This document shows positions 25,362 to 33,128 of a stretch of 64,000 nucleotides of DNA, one piece after another; position 1 is the first letter of the stretch, and each line of letters starts with the position of its first letter. This DNA comes from Paenibacillus sophorae (GTDB lineage: Bacteria; Bacillota; Bacilli; Paenibacillales; Paenibacillaceae), in contig NZ_CP076607.1 in NCBI RefSeq assembly GCF_018966525.1, positions 1,860,001 to 1,924,000 of the forward strand, written 5' to 3'. The notes below the pieces were generated by a model. It was not told the DNA's origin. It searched no databases and saw only the letters and a program-made list of their open reading frames with translations. The position numbers and the translations under genes are program-made.

Positions 25362-26768
25362 ATGAATAAGATATCCGGCAACGAGCAGCATCCGCTGTTC
25401 CGGCAGGTCTATGAATATATGACCGCCCGGATCGAACGCGGCGAGTGGAGAGTGCATGACAAGCTGCCGTCGGTCCGGCTGCTGGCGGAGGAGCTCCGGA
25501 TTCACCGGCTGACCGTCTTCAAAGCCTACCAGCGGCTGAAAGAGGATGGCAAGGTCTATGTCAGGGACAAGTCCGGCTATTATGTGGCGCCTGCGGCGGC
25601 GCCCGGGGGATGCGATAAAGCGGGGACGGACTTGGGATACCGGATCTGCAATCGGCTCTCGGACATTCAGCGCATGCCGGTCAAATACCAGTTCTCCCAA
25701 GCGCTGATCGACCCCAATTTGCTGCCGAATCTGTATTTGTCCGACTATGTCAAAGAGGTGTTCGACAGGTACCCGAAGGTGATGGGCACCTACTCCAGCG
25801 TAGAGGGCGATTATGAGCTGCGTGAATTCTTAAGCGGTCATTTCCGTGTGAGCAGATTGCTTCAGGTCGAGCCGGAGGAACTGCTAATTACTTCGGGCGC
25901 CCAGCAGGCGATCAATCTGATTGCAAGCATCATGCTTATGCCGATGGACTGCGTGATGGTGGAGCGGCCGACCTACGGTGCGGCGCTGGATATTTTCCGC
26001 CAGCGGGGGGCGCGTTTGCTTGCTGTAGATATTACGCCAGACGGCTACAATTTGGACGAAATCGGGAAGTTGATGGAGCAGTACAGACCCCGGCTCTTCT
26101 ACATCAATCCCACGCACCATAATCCGACCGGATATACCGTTCCCGTATGGCAGCGCAAACGGCTTGTCGAACTGGCCGAGCGTTACCGCTGCCTGATCGT
26201 CGAGGACGATCCTTTTCGCGATATGTATTTTGCCGCCGAACCGCCGCCGCCGATTTTTTCCTACGACACGGAAGGCTGGGTTGTGTACCTCGGCAGCTTC
26301 AGCAAATACGTGGCGCCGGGCCTTCGCATTTGCGCCGTCATCTGCCGGTTTCCATTGATGGACAAGCTGATCGCAGCGAAGTTCATGGCGGATAACGGGA
26401 CGCCGCTGCTGAACCAGAAAATCTTTCTGCACTACTTCACTTCGCCGCGGCTTCAGGGGCATCTGGCCAAGCTCCGCATTGCCCTGCAGGTGCACAAGGA
26501 GATAGCAGAGCGTGAGCTTGCGGGGACCGGATGGAGGTGGACGGCTCCTCAGGGCGGTCTGAACCTCTGGGTGAACCTGCCGGAGCATATTCCGCCCGAA
26601 ACGCTGTTTCGTAAAAGCATGGAGCAATCGATTGCGTTCGTGCCCGGCGAGATCTGCGATCCGCAGGGAGAAATGAAGTCGTGGATTCGCCTCAGCTATT
26701 CGTTTACCCCGGAAGATGTCTTACGCGAGGGGATGAGGAAGCTTGCGGAAATCGCGCGGAGCCTTTAA
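25362..26768 (+). CDS. MocR-type regulator (GntR HTH plus aminotransferase-like domain)
   Basis: The 468-residue protein has an N-terminal GntR winged HTH (PLFRQVYEYMTARIERGEWR, KLPSVRLLAEELRIHRLTVF) and a class-I aminotransferase fold with the PLP lysine in LGSFSKYVAPGLR and NPTHHNPTG for the cofactor pocket. MocR proteins bind PLP and an amino compound to switch promoters and are not normally enzymes. ATG 25362 follows AAGGGA; the frame runs open far upstream, but that part is antisense to the exporter gene. The divergent EamA exporter is the likely target. Confidence 0.92.
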   Translation: MNKISGNEQHPLFRQVYEYMTARIERGEWRVHDKLPSVRLLAEELRIHRLTVFKAYQRLKEDGKVYVRDKSGYYVAPAAAPGGCDKAGTDLGYRICNRLSDIQRMPVKYQFSQALIDPNLLPNLYLSDYVKEVFDRYPKVMGTYSSVEGDYELREFLSGHFRVSRLLQVEPEELLITSGAQQAINLIASIMLMPMDCVMVERPTYGAALDIFRQRGARLLAVDITPDGYNLDEIGKLMEQYRPRLFYINPTHHNPTGYTVPVWQRKRLVELAERYRCLIVEDDPFRDMYFAAEPPPPIFSYDTEGWVVYLGSFSKYVAPGLRICAVICRFPLMDKLIAAKFMADNGTPLLNQKIFLHYFTSPRLQGHLAKLRIALQVHKEIAERELAGTGWRWTAPQGGLNLWVNLPEHIPPETLFRKSMEQSIAFVPGEICDPQGEMKSWIRLSYSFTPEDVLREGMRKLAEIARSL

Positions 26769-26772
26769 TAAT

Positions 26773-26826
26773 TACGACATAAATAAATTAATTATCTAAA
26801 TAGTACGTCATATATATTGCCAATAA
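26773..26826 (+). promoter_or_regulatory. Paired putative CcpN sites upstream of ppdK
   Basis: TACGACATAAATA (26773-26785) and TACGTCATATATA (26804-26816) are direct repeats, 11 of 13 identical, spaced 31 bases. The second copy and its flanks (26799-26826, AATAGTACGT..TATATATTGC..AATAA) nearly repeat the element before ccpN. Confidence 0.6.
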
Positions 26827-26924
26827 TCGGCATTTATGCTACAACCTTAATTAAGCGCTACTCCAATTTCTTAGTCTGTCGGGCATTTTTGTACCATACT
26901 TTCATTAATGGAGGGATTGTTCAA

Positions 26925-29603
26925 ATGCTGAAACGCGTGTACAGGTTTGAAGAAGGAAATGCGGAGATGAAGAACCTGCTTGGAGGAAAAGGAGCGAATC
27001 TAGCGGAAATGACGGCTCTTGGTCTTCCGATCCCCCCGGGTTTTACGGTAACCACGGAAGCTTGCCAGGCTTATTACGCAGCCGGAGGAAAGCTCCCCGA
27101 AGGACTGATGCAGGAGATTCATCATGCGCTGCGTGGTCTGGAGGCGGGGAAATCCGCGGAATTCGGAGGCGTAAGCCGGCCGCTGCTCGTATCCGTGCGT
27201 TCGGGGTCGGTAACCTCCATGCCGGGCATGATGGATACGATTCTGAACCTCGGGCTCAACGACGATACGGTCAAGGGGCTTGCGGAGCAGACAGGCAACG
27301 AAAGATTCGCTTTGGATTGCTACCGGCGATTTATTCAAATGTTCGGCGACGTCGTGCTGGGTATCCACTCGATTTATTTCGAACGGCTGCTGGAGCAATC
27401 CAGGAAAGAACACGGGCGTGCCTGCGATCAGGAGATCAGCGCCGGCGAGTGGAAAGAACTCATCGCCAAATACAAATGGATTGTGGAAGACCGCACCGGA
27501 AAGCCGTTTCCGCAGGATGTGCGCGTTCAATTGAAGCTGGCGGTGGAAGCTGTATTCCGCAGTTGGAACAACATGAGAGCCAAGGTATACCGGAAAGTGT
27601 ACGGGATCCCGGATGAGCAGGGAACGGCGGTCAATATCCAGGCGATGGTATTCGGCAATCTCGGCTCCGGCAGCGGAACCGGCGTATTGTTTACCCGCAA
27701 TCCCTCCACTGGAGAACGGGAATTATACGGTGAATATCTGGCAGACGCCCAAGGCGAAGACGTTGTAGCCGGAGTGCGTACGCCTAAGCCTGTCAGCGAG
27801 CTGCGCAAAGAACTGCCGGTCGTCTATGAACAGCTCTCGGGTGCTGCCGGACTTCTGGAAAATCATTACCGGGATATGCAGGATATCGAGTTCACCGTCG
27901 AGAACGGCAGCCTGTACCTGCTGCAGACCCGAGGCGGCAAACGGACGGCGCAGGCCTCCATCAAGATCGCCGTGGACTTGGTGGAGGAGGGCATCCTCTC
28001 CAAAGAAGAAGCCGTCAGCCGGATCGAGCCGGGACATCTGGATCAGCTGCTGCACCGCTCCATCGCCATCCCGCCGGAGCTTGCGCCGATTGCGAAAGGT
28101 CTGCCGGCCTCTCCCGGAGCGGCCGTCGGCTTGATTGCGCTGGATGCAGATACCGCCGAGCGGTGGACCAAGGACGGCCGCAAGGTTGTGCTGGTCAGTA
28201 CGGAGACCTCGCCGGACGATATTCACGGCATTTTGGCGGCGGAAGGCGTGCTGACGAGCCGGGGCGGCATGACCAGCCATGCCGCAGTCGTGGCGAGAGG
28301 CATGGGCAAGCCGTGCATCTGCGGCTGCGAGGCGCTGAGCATCGACTACGAAGACCGCAGCGTAAGCATAGGGGAGCTTACACTGGCGGAAGGCGAAGAA
28401 ATTTCGCTGGACGCTTCCGGCGGGCGGGTATTCCAGGGAGGTCTGTCGCTCAGCGATCCGGAAATTACACCGGAGCTGCTTAAGCTGCTGGACTATGCGG
28501 ATGAGATCCGCAAGCTTCGCATCTATGCGAACGCCGATACGCCGCATGACGCCCTGAAGGCGCGGGAATTCGGCGCGGAGGGGATCGGGTTGTGCCGGAC
28601 GGAGCATATGTTTTTCTCGGGCAGCCGCCTTCCTATTGTCCAGGCGATGATTCTCGCGGGCGGCAGAGAGGAAAGGATGCTCTATCTGGACCGGCTGCTG
28701 CCGATGCAGCAAGCCGATTTTGAAGATATGTTCGGGGCAATGGACGGCCTGCCGGTGACGGTCCGGCTGCTGGACCCGCCGCTGCATGAGTTTTTGCCGA
28801 ACCTGGATCAGCTAAGGGAGCAATGCCGCAAGCTTGAGGAGACCGGGGAGGACGGAGAAGAAGTCCGGAAGCTGAAGATTATGATCTCCAAAGTAAATGA
28901 CCTGCGGGAGGTCAATCCGATGCTTGGCCTCAGGGGCGTCAGACTGGGCATTTTATTTCCGGAAATTTATGAAATGCAGATCGAGGCGATCTTTAAGGCC
29001 GCTCAATCGGCGCTCCGCAGGGGAGTGGATGTGCGTCCTGAAATCATGATTCCTCTCGTCGGGCATCCGGATGAGCTTAAACGCATGAGAGCGTTGGTCG
29101 ACGAAATCGGGGGCCAGGTGCTCAGCGAGGAGTTCAGAGGGCTCGGGTACCGGGTGGGGACGATGATTGAAGTGCCCAGAGCCGCGCTGCTGGCGGATAC
29201 TATCGCGCAGCATGCCGATTTTTTCTCCTTCGGCACGAACGATTTGACCCAGATGACTTTCGGATACAGCCGCGACGATGCGGAAGGAAAATTCCTGAAT
29301 TCCTATCTGGACGGGAATATCCTCAAGGCCAATCCGTTCCAAGTGCTGGATCAGGACGGCGTCGGTCAATTGATCCAGTGGGCCGTAACCCGGGGCAAGG
29401 CGGTGAAGTCGTTCCTGAAGACGGGAATATGCGGCGAACACGGCGGCGACCGGGAATCGATTTCTTTTTGCCACCGCACGGGGCTTGAATATGTCAGCTG
29501 CTCCCCGTACCGGATTCCGTTCGCGCGCATAGCGGCGGCGCAGGCTGCTCTGCTTGACAGAGCGGAGAAACCGCAGATTCCGGCCGAGAAGCAGGTCGTT
29601 TAA
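26925..29603 (+). CDS. ppdK: Pyruvate, phosphate dikinase
   Basis: The enzyme interconverts pyruvate, ATP and phosphate with PEP, AMP and pyrophosphate; here it probably makes PEP for gluconeogenesis. Its 892 residues cover the N-terminal ATP-binding domain (LLGGKGANLAEMTALGLPIP, VSVRSGSVTSMPGMMDTILN), the swivelling phosphohistidine domain with T450-S451-H452 in TSRGGMTSHAAVVARG, and the C-terminal PEP/pyruvate barrel with the catalytic Cys of TGICGEHGGD. Length and motifs are those of bacterial PPDK. The intact Thr/His pair means that it can be regulated by the downstream DUF299 protein. ATG 26925 is set by GGAGGG. A promoter with CcpN-like sites lies about 110-150 bases upstream. Confidence 0.97.
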   Translation: MLKRVYRFEEGNAEMKNLLGGKGANLAEMTALGLPIPPGFTVTTEACQAYYAAGGKLPEGLMQEIHHALRGLEAGKSAEFGGVSRPLLVSVRSGSVTSMPGMMDTILNLGLNDDTVKGLAEQTGNERFALDCYRRFIQMFGDVVLGIHSIYFERLLEQSRKEHGRACDQEISAGEWKELIAKYKWIVEDRTGKPFPQDVRVQLKLAVEAVFRSWNNMRAKVYRKVYGIPDEQGTAVNIQAMVFGNLGSGSGTGVLFTRNPSTGERELYGEYLADAQGEDVVAGVRTPKPVSELRKELPVVYEQLSGAAGLLENHYRDMQDIEFTVENGSLYLLQTRGGKRTAQASIKIAVDLVEEGILSKEEAVSRIEPGHLDQLLHRSIAIPPELAPIAKGLPASPGAAVGLIALDADTAERWTKDGRKVVLVSTETSPDDIHGILAAEGVLTSRGGMTSHAAVVARGMGKPCICGCEALSIDYEDRSVSIGELTLAEGEEISLDASGGRVFQGGLSLSDPEITPELLKLLDYADEIRKLRIYANADTPHDALKAREFGAEGIGLCRTEHMFFSGSRLPIVQAMILAGGREERMLYLDRLLPMQQADFEDMFGAMDGLPVTVRLLDPPLHEFLPNLDQLREQCRKLEETGEDGEEVRKLKIMISKVNDLREVNPMLGLRGVRLGILFPEIYEMQIEAIFKAAQSALRRGVDVRPEIMIPLVGHPDELKRMRALVDEIGGQVLSEEFRGLGYRVGTMIEVPRAALLADTIAQHADFFSFGTNDLTQMTFGYSRDDAEGKFLNSYLDGNILKANPFQVLDQDGVGQLIQWAVTRGKAVKSFLKTGICGEHGGDRESISFCHRTGLEYVSCSPYRIPFARIAAAQAALLDRAEKPQIPAEKQVV

Positions 29604-29637
29604 ACGGGGCGCAGGGCGTCAGGAAGAGGGGGGCGAA

Positions 29638-30486
29638 ATGGAAAATCGGAGCAGCCGGAGTATGATAGATACCGAAGGGGAAGAGGCAGAACACGGCCGC
29701 TGGATCGTCATTTGCTCGGACGCCGTGGGGGAAACGGCCGATGCCGTTGTAAGCGCGGCCTTGCGCCAGTTTGAGGCCCTGCCCGCCCGGATCAAACGCT
29801 TCAGCCATATTTCCGGCGGGAGGGAAATCCGCGAGGCGGTGCGTGAAGCCGCCGAGCGGCGCACGTTTATTGTCTATACCTTTGCGCAGCCGGAGTTAAG
29901 CGAAATGATGATTAGTGAGGCTGCTGCTCACGGCATAAGGGCCGTGGATATTATGGGCCCCGTCATTTCGGCGATCTCGATGACCTTCCATAATCAGCCC
30001 CTTGCCCGGCCCGGACTGGAAAGCAGGATGAATGAAGCGTATTTTCGCCGGGTCGAGGCCGTGGAATTTGCCGTGAAATATGATGACGGACGGGATTCGC
30101 GGGGAATCGGCCTTGCCGAGATCGTGCTGATCGGAGTCTCCCGCACCTCAAAGACCCCGCTTAGCATATACCTGGCCCATAAGGGCTACAAGGTGGCGAA
30201 CTATCCATTGACGCCGGAGGTCAGGGCTCCGCAGGAGCTGTTTCAGATCCCGAGCCGCCGTATTTTCGGGCTGACGATGGAGCTGGAAGCGATTCTCAAG
30301 ATCCGTGCCGAACGGCTGAGATCGCTGGGGCTGCATGCTGACGCGGACTACGCGGCGGCTCACCGCATTGTGGAGGAGTTCACTTACGCCGAGGAACTGA
30401 TGAGGCGGATCGGCTGCAAGGTAATCGATGTGTCTGATAAATCCATTGAGGAAACCGCGGGTTTGATTATCGACTGCATTCAATAA
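29638..30486 (+). CDS. PPDK regulatory protein, copy 2
   Basis: The 282-residue DUF299/PPSR family protein has VICSDAVGETADAVVSAALR, the P-loop-like LIGVSRTSKTPLSIYLAHKG and VANYPLTPEVRAP. It differs clearly from copy 1 (22567-23367) but keeps all motifs, so both look active. It starts 34 bases after the ppdK stop (ATG 29638, GGGGGG upstream) and is almost certainly co-transcribed with it; the longer open frame overlapping ppdK is unlikely. Adjacent to ppdK, this is the natural regulator of the enzyme. Why two copies exist is not explained; copy 1 may target another enzyme or be expressed under CcpN control only. Confidence 0.92.
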   Translation: MENRSSRSMIDTEGEEAEHGRWIVICSDAVGETADAVVSAALRQFEALPARIKRFSHISGGREIREAVREAAERRTFIVYTFAQPELSEMMISEAAAHGIRAVDIMGPVISAISMTFHNQPLARPGLESRMNEAYFRRVEAVEFAVKYDDGRDSRGIGLAEIVLIGVSRTSKTPLSIYLAHKGYKVANYPLTPEVRAPQELFQIPSRRIFGLTMELEAILKIRAERLRSLGLHADADYAAAHRIVEEFTYAEELMRRIGCKVIDVSDKSIEETAGLIIDCIQ

Positions 30487-30495
30487 CAACGGAGA

Positions 30496-30541
30496 AAGGG
30501 CCGTTTCCCGGCTGCAATGGATATGCAGGGGAGCGGCCCTT
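30496..30541 (+). terminator. Hairpin after ppdK operon
   Basis: AAGGGCCG (30496-30503) pairs with CGGCCCTT (30534-30541); the T-tract is weak. It lies between convergent transcription units and could serve both. Confidence 0.5.
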
Positions 30542-30589
30542 GGCGTTCTGCGGGTCGTGTTTCAGAGAGGAGAATTCCTTCCGCCCGCC

Positions 30590-31996
30590 TTACACCCAGC
30601 CGAAGGCGTATGCCGCCTGCGCCACCGCGAAGGTTACGGCAATGGCGATGCCGAGCGGGATGACGGCCGACAGCACGGCCCATTTTATGCTTTTCGTTTC
30701 CTTGTAGATGTTAACCAGCGTCGTGCCGCACGGATAATGCAGCAGTGAGAACAGCATCATGTTAAGCGCCGTCAGCCACGTCCAGCCGTGCTGGAGAAAG
30801 ATATCCTTGATATTTCCGAGGCTGTCGACATCGACCATGGCTCCCGACGACATGTAGCCCATCATCAGGATCGGCAGCACTATTTCGTTCGCGGGCAGGC
30901 CGAGGATAAACGCCATAATGATATAGCCGTCCAGTCCGAGCAGATGCGCGAAGGGATCGAAGAAAGACGCCATATGATTCAGAATGCTGTCTCCTCCGAT
31001 GACAATATTACCCAGTATCCAGGTGGCGATTCCGGCTGGCGCGGCGATCACGATGGCCCGCGTCAGCACGTTCAGGGACTTATCCTTGGAAGAAACCAGG
31101 ATCGTCTTCCAGACCTGCGGCTTCCGGTATGGAGGCAGCTCCAGGGTGTAATGCGTGGGCACGCCGCGCAGCGCCGTCTTGGACATGATCCAGGAGACGG
31201 TCAGCGTGACCACGATGCCCAATAGCACAAGCCCCATAAGGATACCAGCGGTGGTCAGCGATTTCAGCGCTCCAGTCGTTGCGGCTCCCGCCATGAACAG
31301 GGACGCCAGCAGGATCAGCGTCGGCCACCGGCCGTTGCACGGGACGAAATTATTGGTCAGAATCGCCAGCATCCGTTCGCGCGGCGACTCGATGATCCGC
31401 GTGGAGAGGATGGCGGCAGCGTTGCAGCCGAAGCCCATCGACATGGTCAGGGCCTGCTTGCCGTGGCCGCCCGACTTCTTGAACAGGCGGTCCATGTTGA
31501 AGGCGACGCGCGGGAGATAACCGAAGTTCTCGAGCAGGGCGAAGACGGGAAAGAAGATCGCCATCGGCGGCAGCATGACGCTGATGACCCAGGACGTTCC
31601 CCGGTATAAGCCGAGCACAAGCACGCCGTGCAGCCAGGCCGGGGCATTAACCGCCTGGAATCCGGCGGTCAGATAGCCTTCAATGAAGCCGAACAGGGAG
31701 GCCAGCCAGCCGGATGGATAGTTCGCCCCGGCGATCGTAATCCAGAATACGGCGCCGAGTATGGCGAGCATGATCGGGAAGCCCCAGATTTTTGAGGTTA
31801 CGATCTGATCAAGCTTATGCGTGCTCTTCAATTTGCTGCGGTCGCGGTAGGTGACAGCCTCCCGGCAGATGCTTGCAGAGACGCCGTAGATGCCGCCGAC
31901 AATGTCGTCACGAATGCCGCCGCTGGTCAGCTTTTCGGCTTCAGCAATCAGGGAATCCAGCGCGCTGCTTCCTTTAATGACATGCTGTTGCTCCAT
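30590..31996 (-). CDS. feoB: FeoB membrane (permease) half, split gene
   Basis: The 468-residue protein corresponds to the C-terminal membrane part of FeoB: two Gate-like halves with the conserved FGCNAAAILSTRIIESPRER, NNFVPCNGRWPTLILLA and HYPCGTTLVNIYKE segments. It moves ferrous iron across the membrane with the separately encoded GTPase. The start ATG 31996 has a textbook AAGGAGGTG seven bases upstream and overlaps the end of the GTPase gene by 23 bases in another frame. A dedicated strong ribosome site argues for a real two-gene arrangement and against a frameshift error. A short cytosolic lead (about 60 residues) precedes the first helix. Confidence 0.93.
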   Translation of the reverse strand: MEQQHVIKGSSALDSLIAEAEKLTSGGIRDDIVGGIYGVSASICREAVTYRDRSKLKSTHKLDQIVTSKIWGFPIMLAILGAVFWITIAGANYPSGWLASLFGFIEGYLTAGFQAVNAPAWLHGVLVLGLYRGTSWVISVMLPPMAIFFPVFALLENFGYLPRVAFNMDRLFKKSGGHGKQALTMSMGFGCNAAAILSTRIIESPRERMLAILTNNFVPCNGRWPTLILLASLFMAGAATTGALKSLTTAGILMGLVLLGIVVTLTVSWIMSKTALRGVPTHYTLELPPYRKPQVWKTILVSSKDKSLNVLTRAIVIAAPAGIATWILGNIVIGGDSILNHMASFFDPFAHLLGLDGYIIMAFILGLPANEIVLPILMMGYMSSGAMVDVDSLGNIKDIFLQHGWTWLTALNMMLFSLLHYPCGTTLVNIYKETKSIKWAVLSAVIPLGIAIAVTFAVAQAAYAFGWV

Positions 31997-32705
31997 GGCC
32001 GGACACCTCCTTCGGGACGCTATCCCGTATTCCTAAGCTTGCCTTGCGGAGGGAAGCCAGCAGGCTCTCATCTCCGTCCAGCAGCCGCAGCGCAATCCAC
32101 CTGGCGGGGTAATCGCCGCCTACAGCCTGCTCCACGAGGGGGAGGAGCTCGGCGATGCCGCGTTCAATTTCCTCACTGTACTGAATCCGCAAGGGTTCTG
32201 CGGCGAATGTGCCGTCCGCGACCCGTTCCACCTGATTCAGCAGCTCCTGGATTCCGGTTCTGTTTCTGGCGGAAATGGCGGTTACCGGTACGCCAAGGCG
32301 CTTCGATATGGCCTTCAGGTCGATGTCGATGCCAAGCCTGCGCGCCTCGTCGATCAGGTTAATGCAAATCACGGCGCGGCCGGTAATTTCCAGCACCTGC
32401 AGGGCTAGATTCAGGTTCCGCTCCAGCGAGGTGGCGTCCAGCACGACAAGCGTCACGTCCGGTTTCTCAAAAATGATGTAATCGCGGGCCGCCTCTTCAT
32501 CGGCCGAGTTGGAGTACAGGGAGTAGGTGCCCGGAAGATCGACGGCGCGGTATTCCTTGCCGTTATGTGTAAACGTTCCTTCGGCGGTAATGACCGTCTT
32601 GCCGGCCCAGTTCCCGGTGTGCTGCCGCATTCCGGTCAGCAGATTGAACAGTGTGCTTTTTCCCGTATTCGGGTTGCCGGCAAAGGCTACAGTATAAGAT
32701 TTCAT
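31974..32705 (-). CDS. feoB: FeoB N-terminal GTPase half, split gene
   Basis: The 243-residue protein is the G domain plus helical GDI-like domain of FeoB: G1 GNPNTGKST at 10-18, G3 DLPGTYS, G4 as NLID (usually NMxD) and G5 SARNRTG. It would regulate or drive the permease half encoded immediately downstream. Its ATG overlaps the FeoA stop by four bases (ATGA). No membrane segment is present. Split FeoB proteins occur in some Firmicutes. Confidence 0.93.
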   Translation of the reverse strand: MKSYTVAFAGNPNTGKSTLFNLLTGMRQHTGNWAGKTVITAEGTFTHNGKEYRAVDLPGTYSLYSNSADEEAARDYIIFEKPDVTLVVLDATSLERNLNLALQVLEITGRAVICINLIDEARRLGIDIDLKAISKRLGVPVTAISARNRTGIQELLNQVERVADGTFAAEPLRIQYSEEIERGIAELLPLVEQAVGGDYPARWIALRLLDGDESLLASLRKASLGIRDSVPKEVSGHGATACH

Positions 32706-32956
32706 TCCGTTTCCCCTCCAATCGGTTCTCCGTAAATGAGTGAACTTTCTTCTCTGCGCAGTGCAATCATTGTATTGCTTATTCGGAATGCGGTAGGGTC
32801 GCCCAAAGGACTGCGGCGCACCACTTCTACCGTGTTGCCGGGGACAAAGCCGAGATCCAGCAGTCTTCTTCTCATTACGCCCTGTATGCTCATGCCTTTG
32901 ATTTCAAGTACGCTTCCTTTGACGGCTTCGGATAACGGAATACCGGTTTCGGTCAT
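32702..32956 (-). CDS. feoA: Ferrous iron transport accessory protein FeoA
   Basis: This 84-residue SH3-like protein (IPLSEAVKGSVLEIKGMSIQ, RRRLLDLGFVPGNTVEVVRR) is of typical FeoA length. ATG 32956 is preceded by AAAGGAT. It is the first gene of feoA-feoB(G)-feoB(permease), coupled by an ATGA overlap. FeoA binds the GTPase part in other systems. Confidence 0.92.
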   Translation of the reverse strand: MTETGIPLSEAVKGSVLEIKGMSIQGVMRRRLLDLGFVPGNTVEVVRRSPLGDPTAFRISNTMIALRREESSLIYGEPIGGETE

Positions 32957-33013
32957 AACAATCATCCTTTCTTCTAGCCTATACACCCGACTGTTGAGCT
33001 GTTCCATAATATT

Positions 33014-33042
33014 AGTATACGCGACCAAATTTGTCCTAGCAA
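33014..33042 (-). promoter_or_regulatory. Sigma-A promoter of the feo operon
   Basis: On the reverse strand, TTGCTA (33037-33042) and TATACT (33014-33019) are separated by 17 bases. The start of transcription would fall about 50 bases before the FeoA ATG. Confidence 0.6.
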
Positions 33043-33043
33043 C

Positions 33044-33067
33044 AAAAAAGTTTCCCTAAGGAAACTT
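33044..33067 (-). terminator. Second of two tandem terminators after the Bce-like ABC operon
   Basis: AAGTTTCC pairs with GGAAACTT around a four-base loop; on the reverse strand it is followed by a run of six T. It insulates the feo promoter directly downstream. Confidence 0.75.
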
Positions 33068-33082
33068 AAATTTTAACAAAAA

Positions 33083-33118
33083 CCCCCGCGATCAAGAAAA
33101 GCTTCTCCAGCGCGGGGG
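33083..33118 (-). terminator. First terminator after the Bce-like ABC operon
   Basis: CCCCCGCG (33083-33090) pairs with CGCGGGGG (33111-33118); the reverse strand continues with GTTTTTGTT. Confidence 0.8.
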
Positions 33119-33128
33119 TACCCTGGTT

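Noticed and set aside
29554..29637. Longer N-terminus for the second PPDK regulator overlapping ppdK
   Set aside because: Arg-rich antisense-like composition and no ribosome site; ATG 29638 has a G-rich site and matches family length.
30590..32705. feoB broken by a frameshift
   Set aside because: The second part has its own excellent ribosome site and a sensible start, so a true split is more likely.
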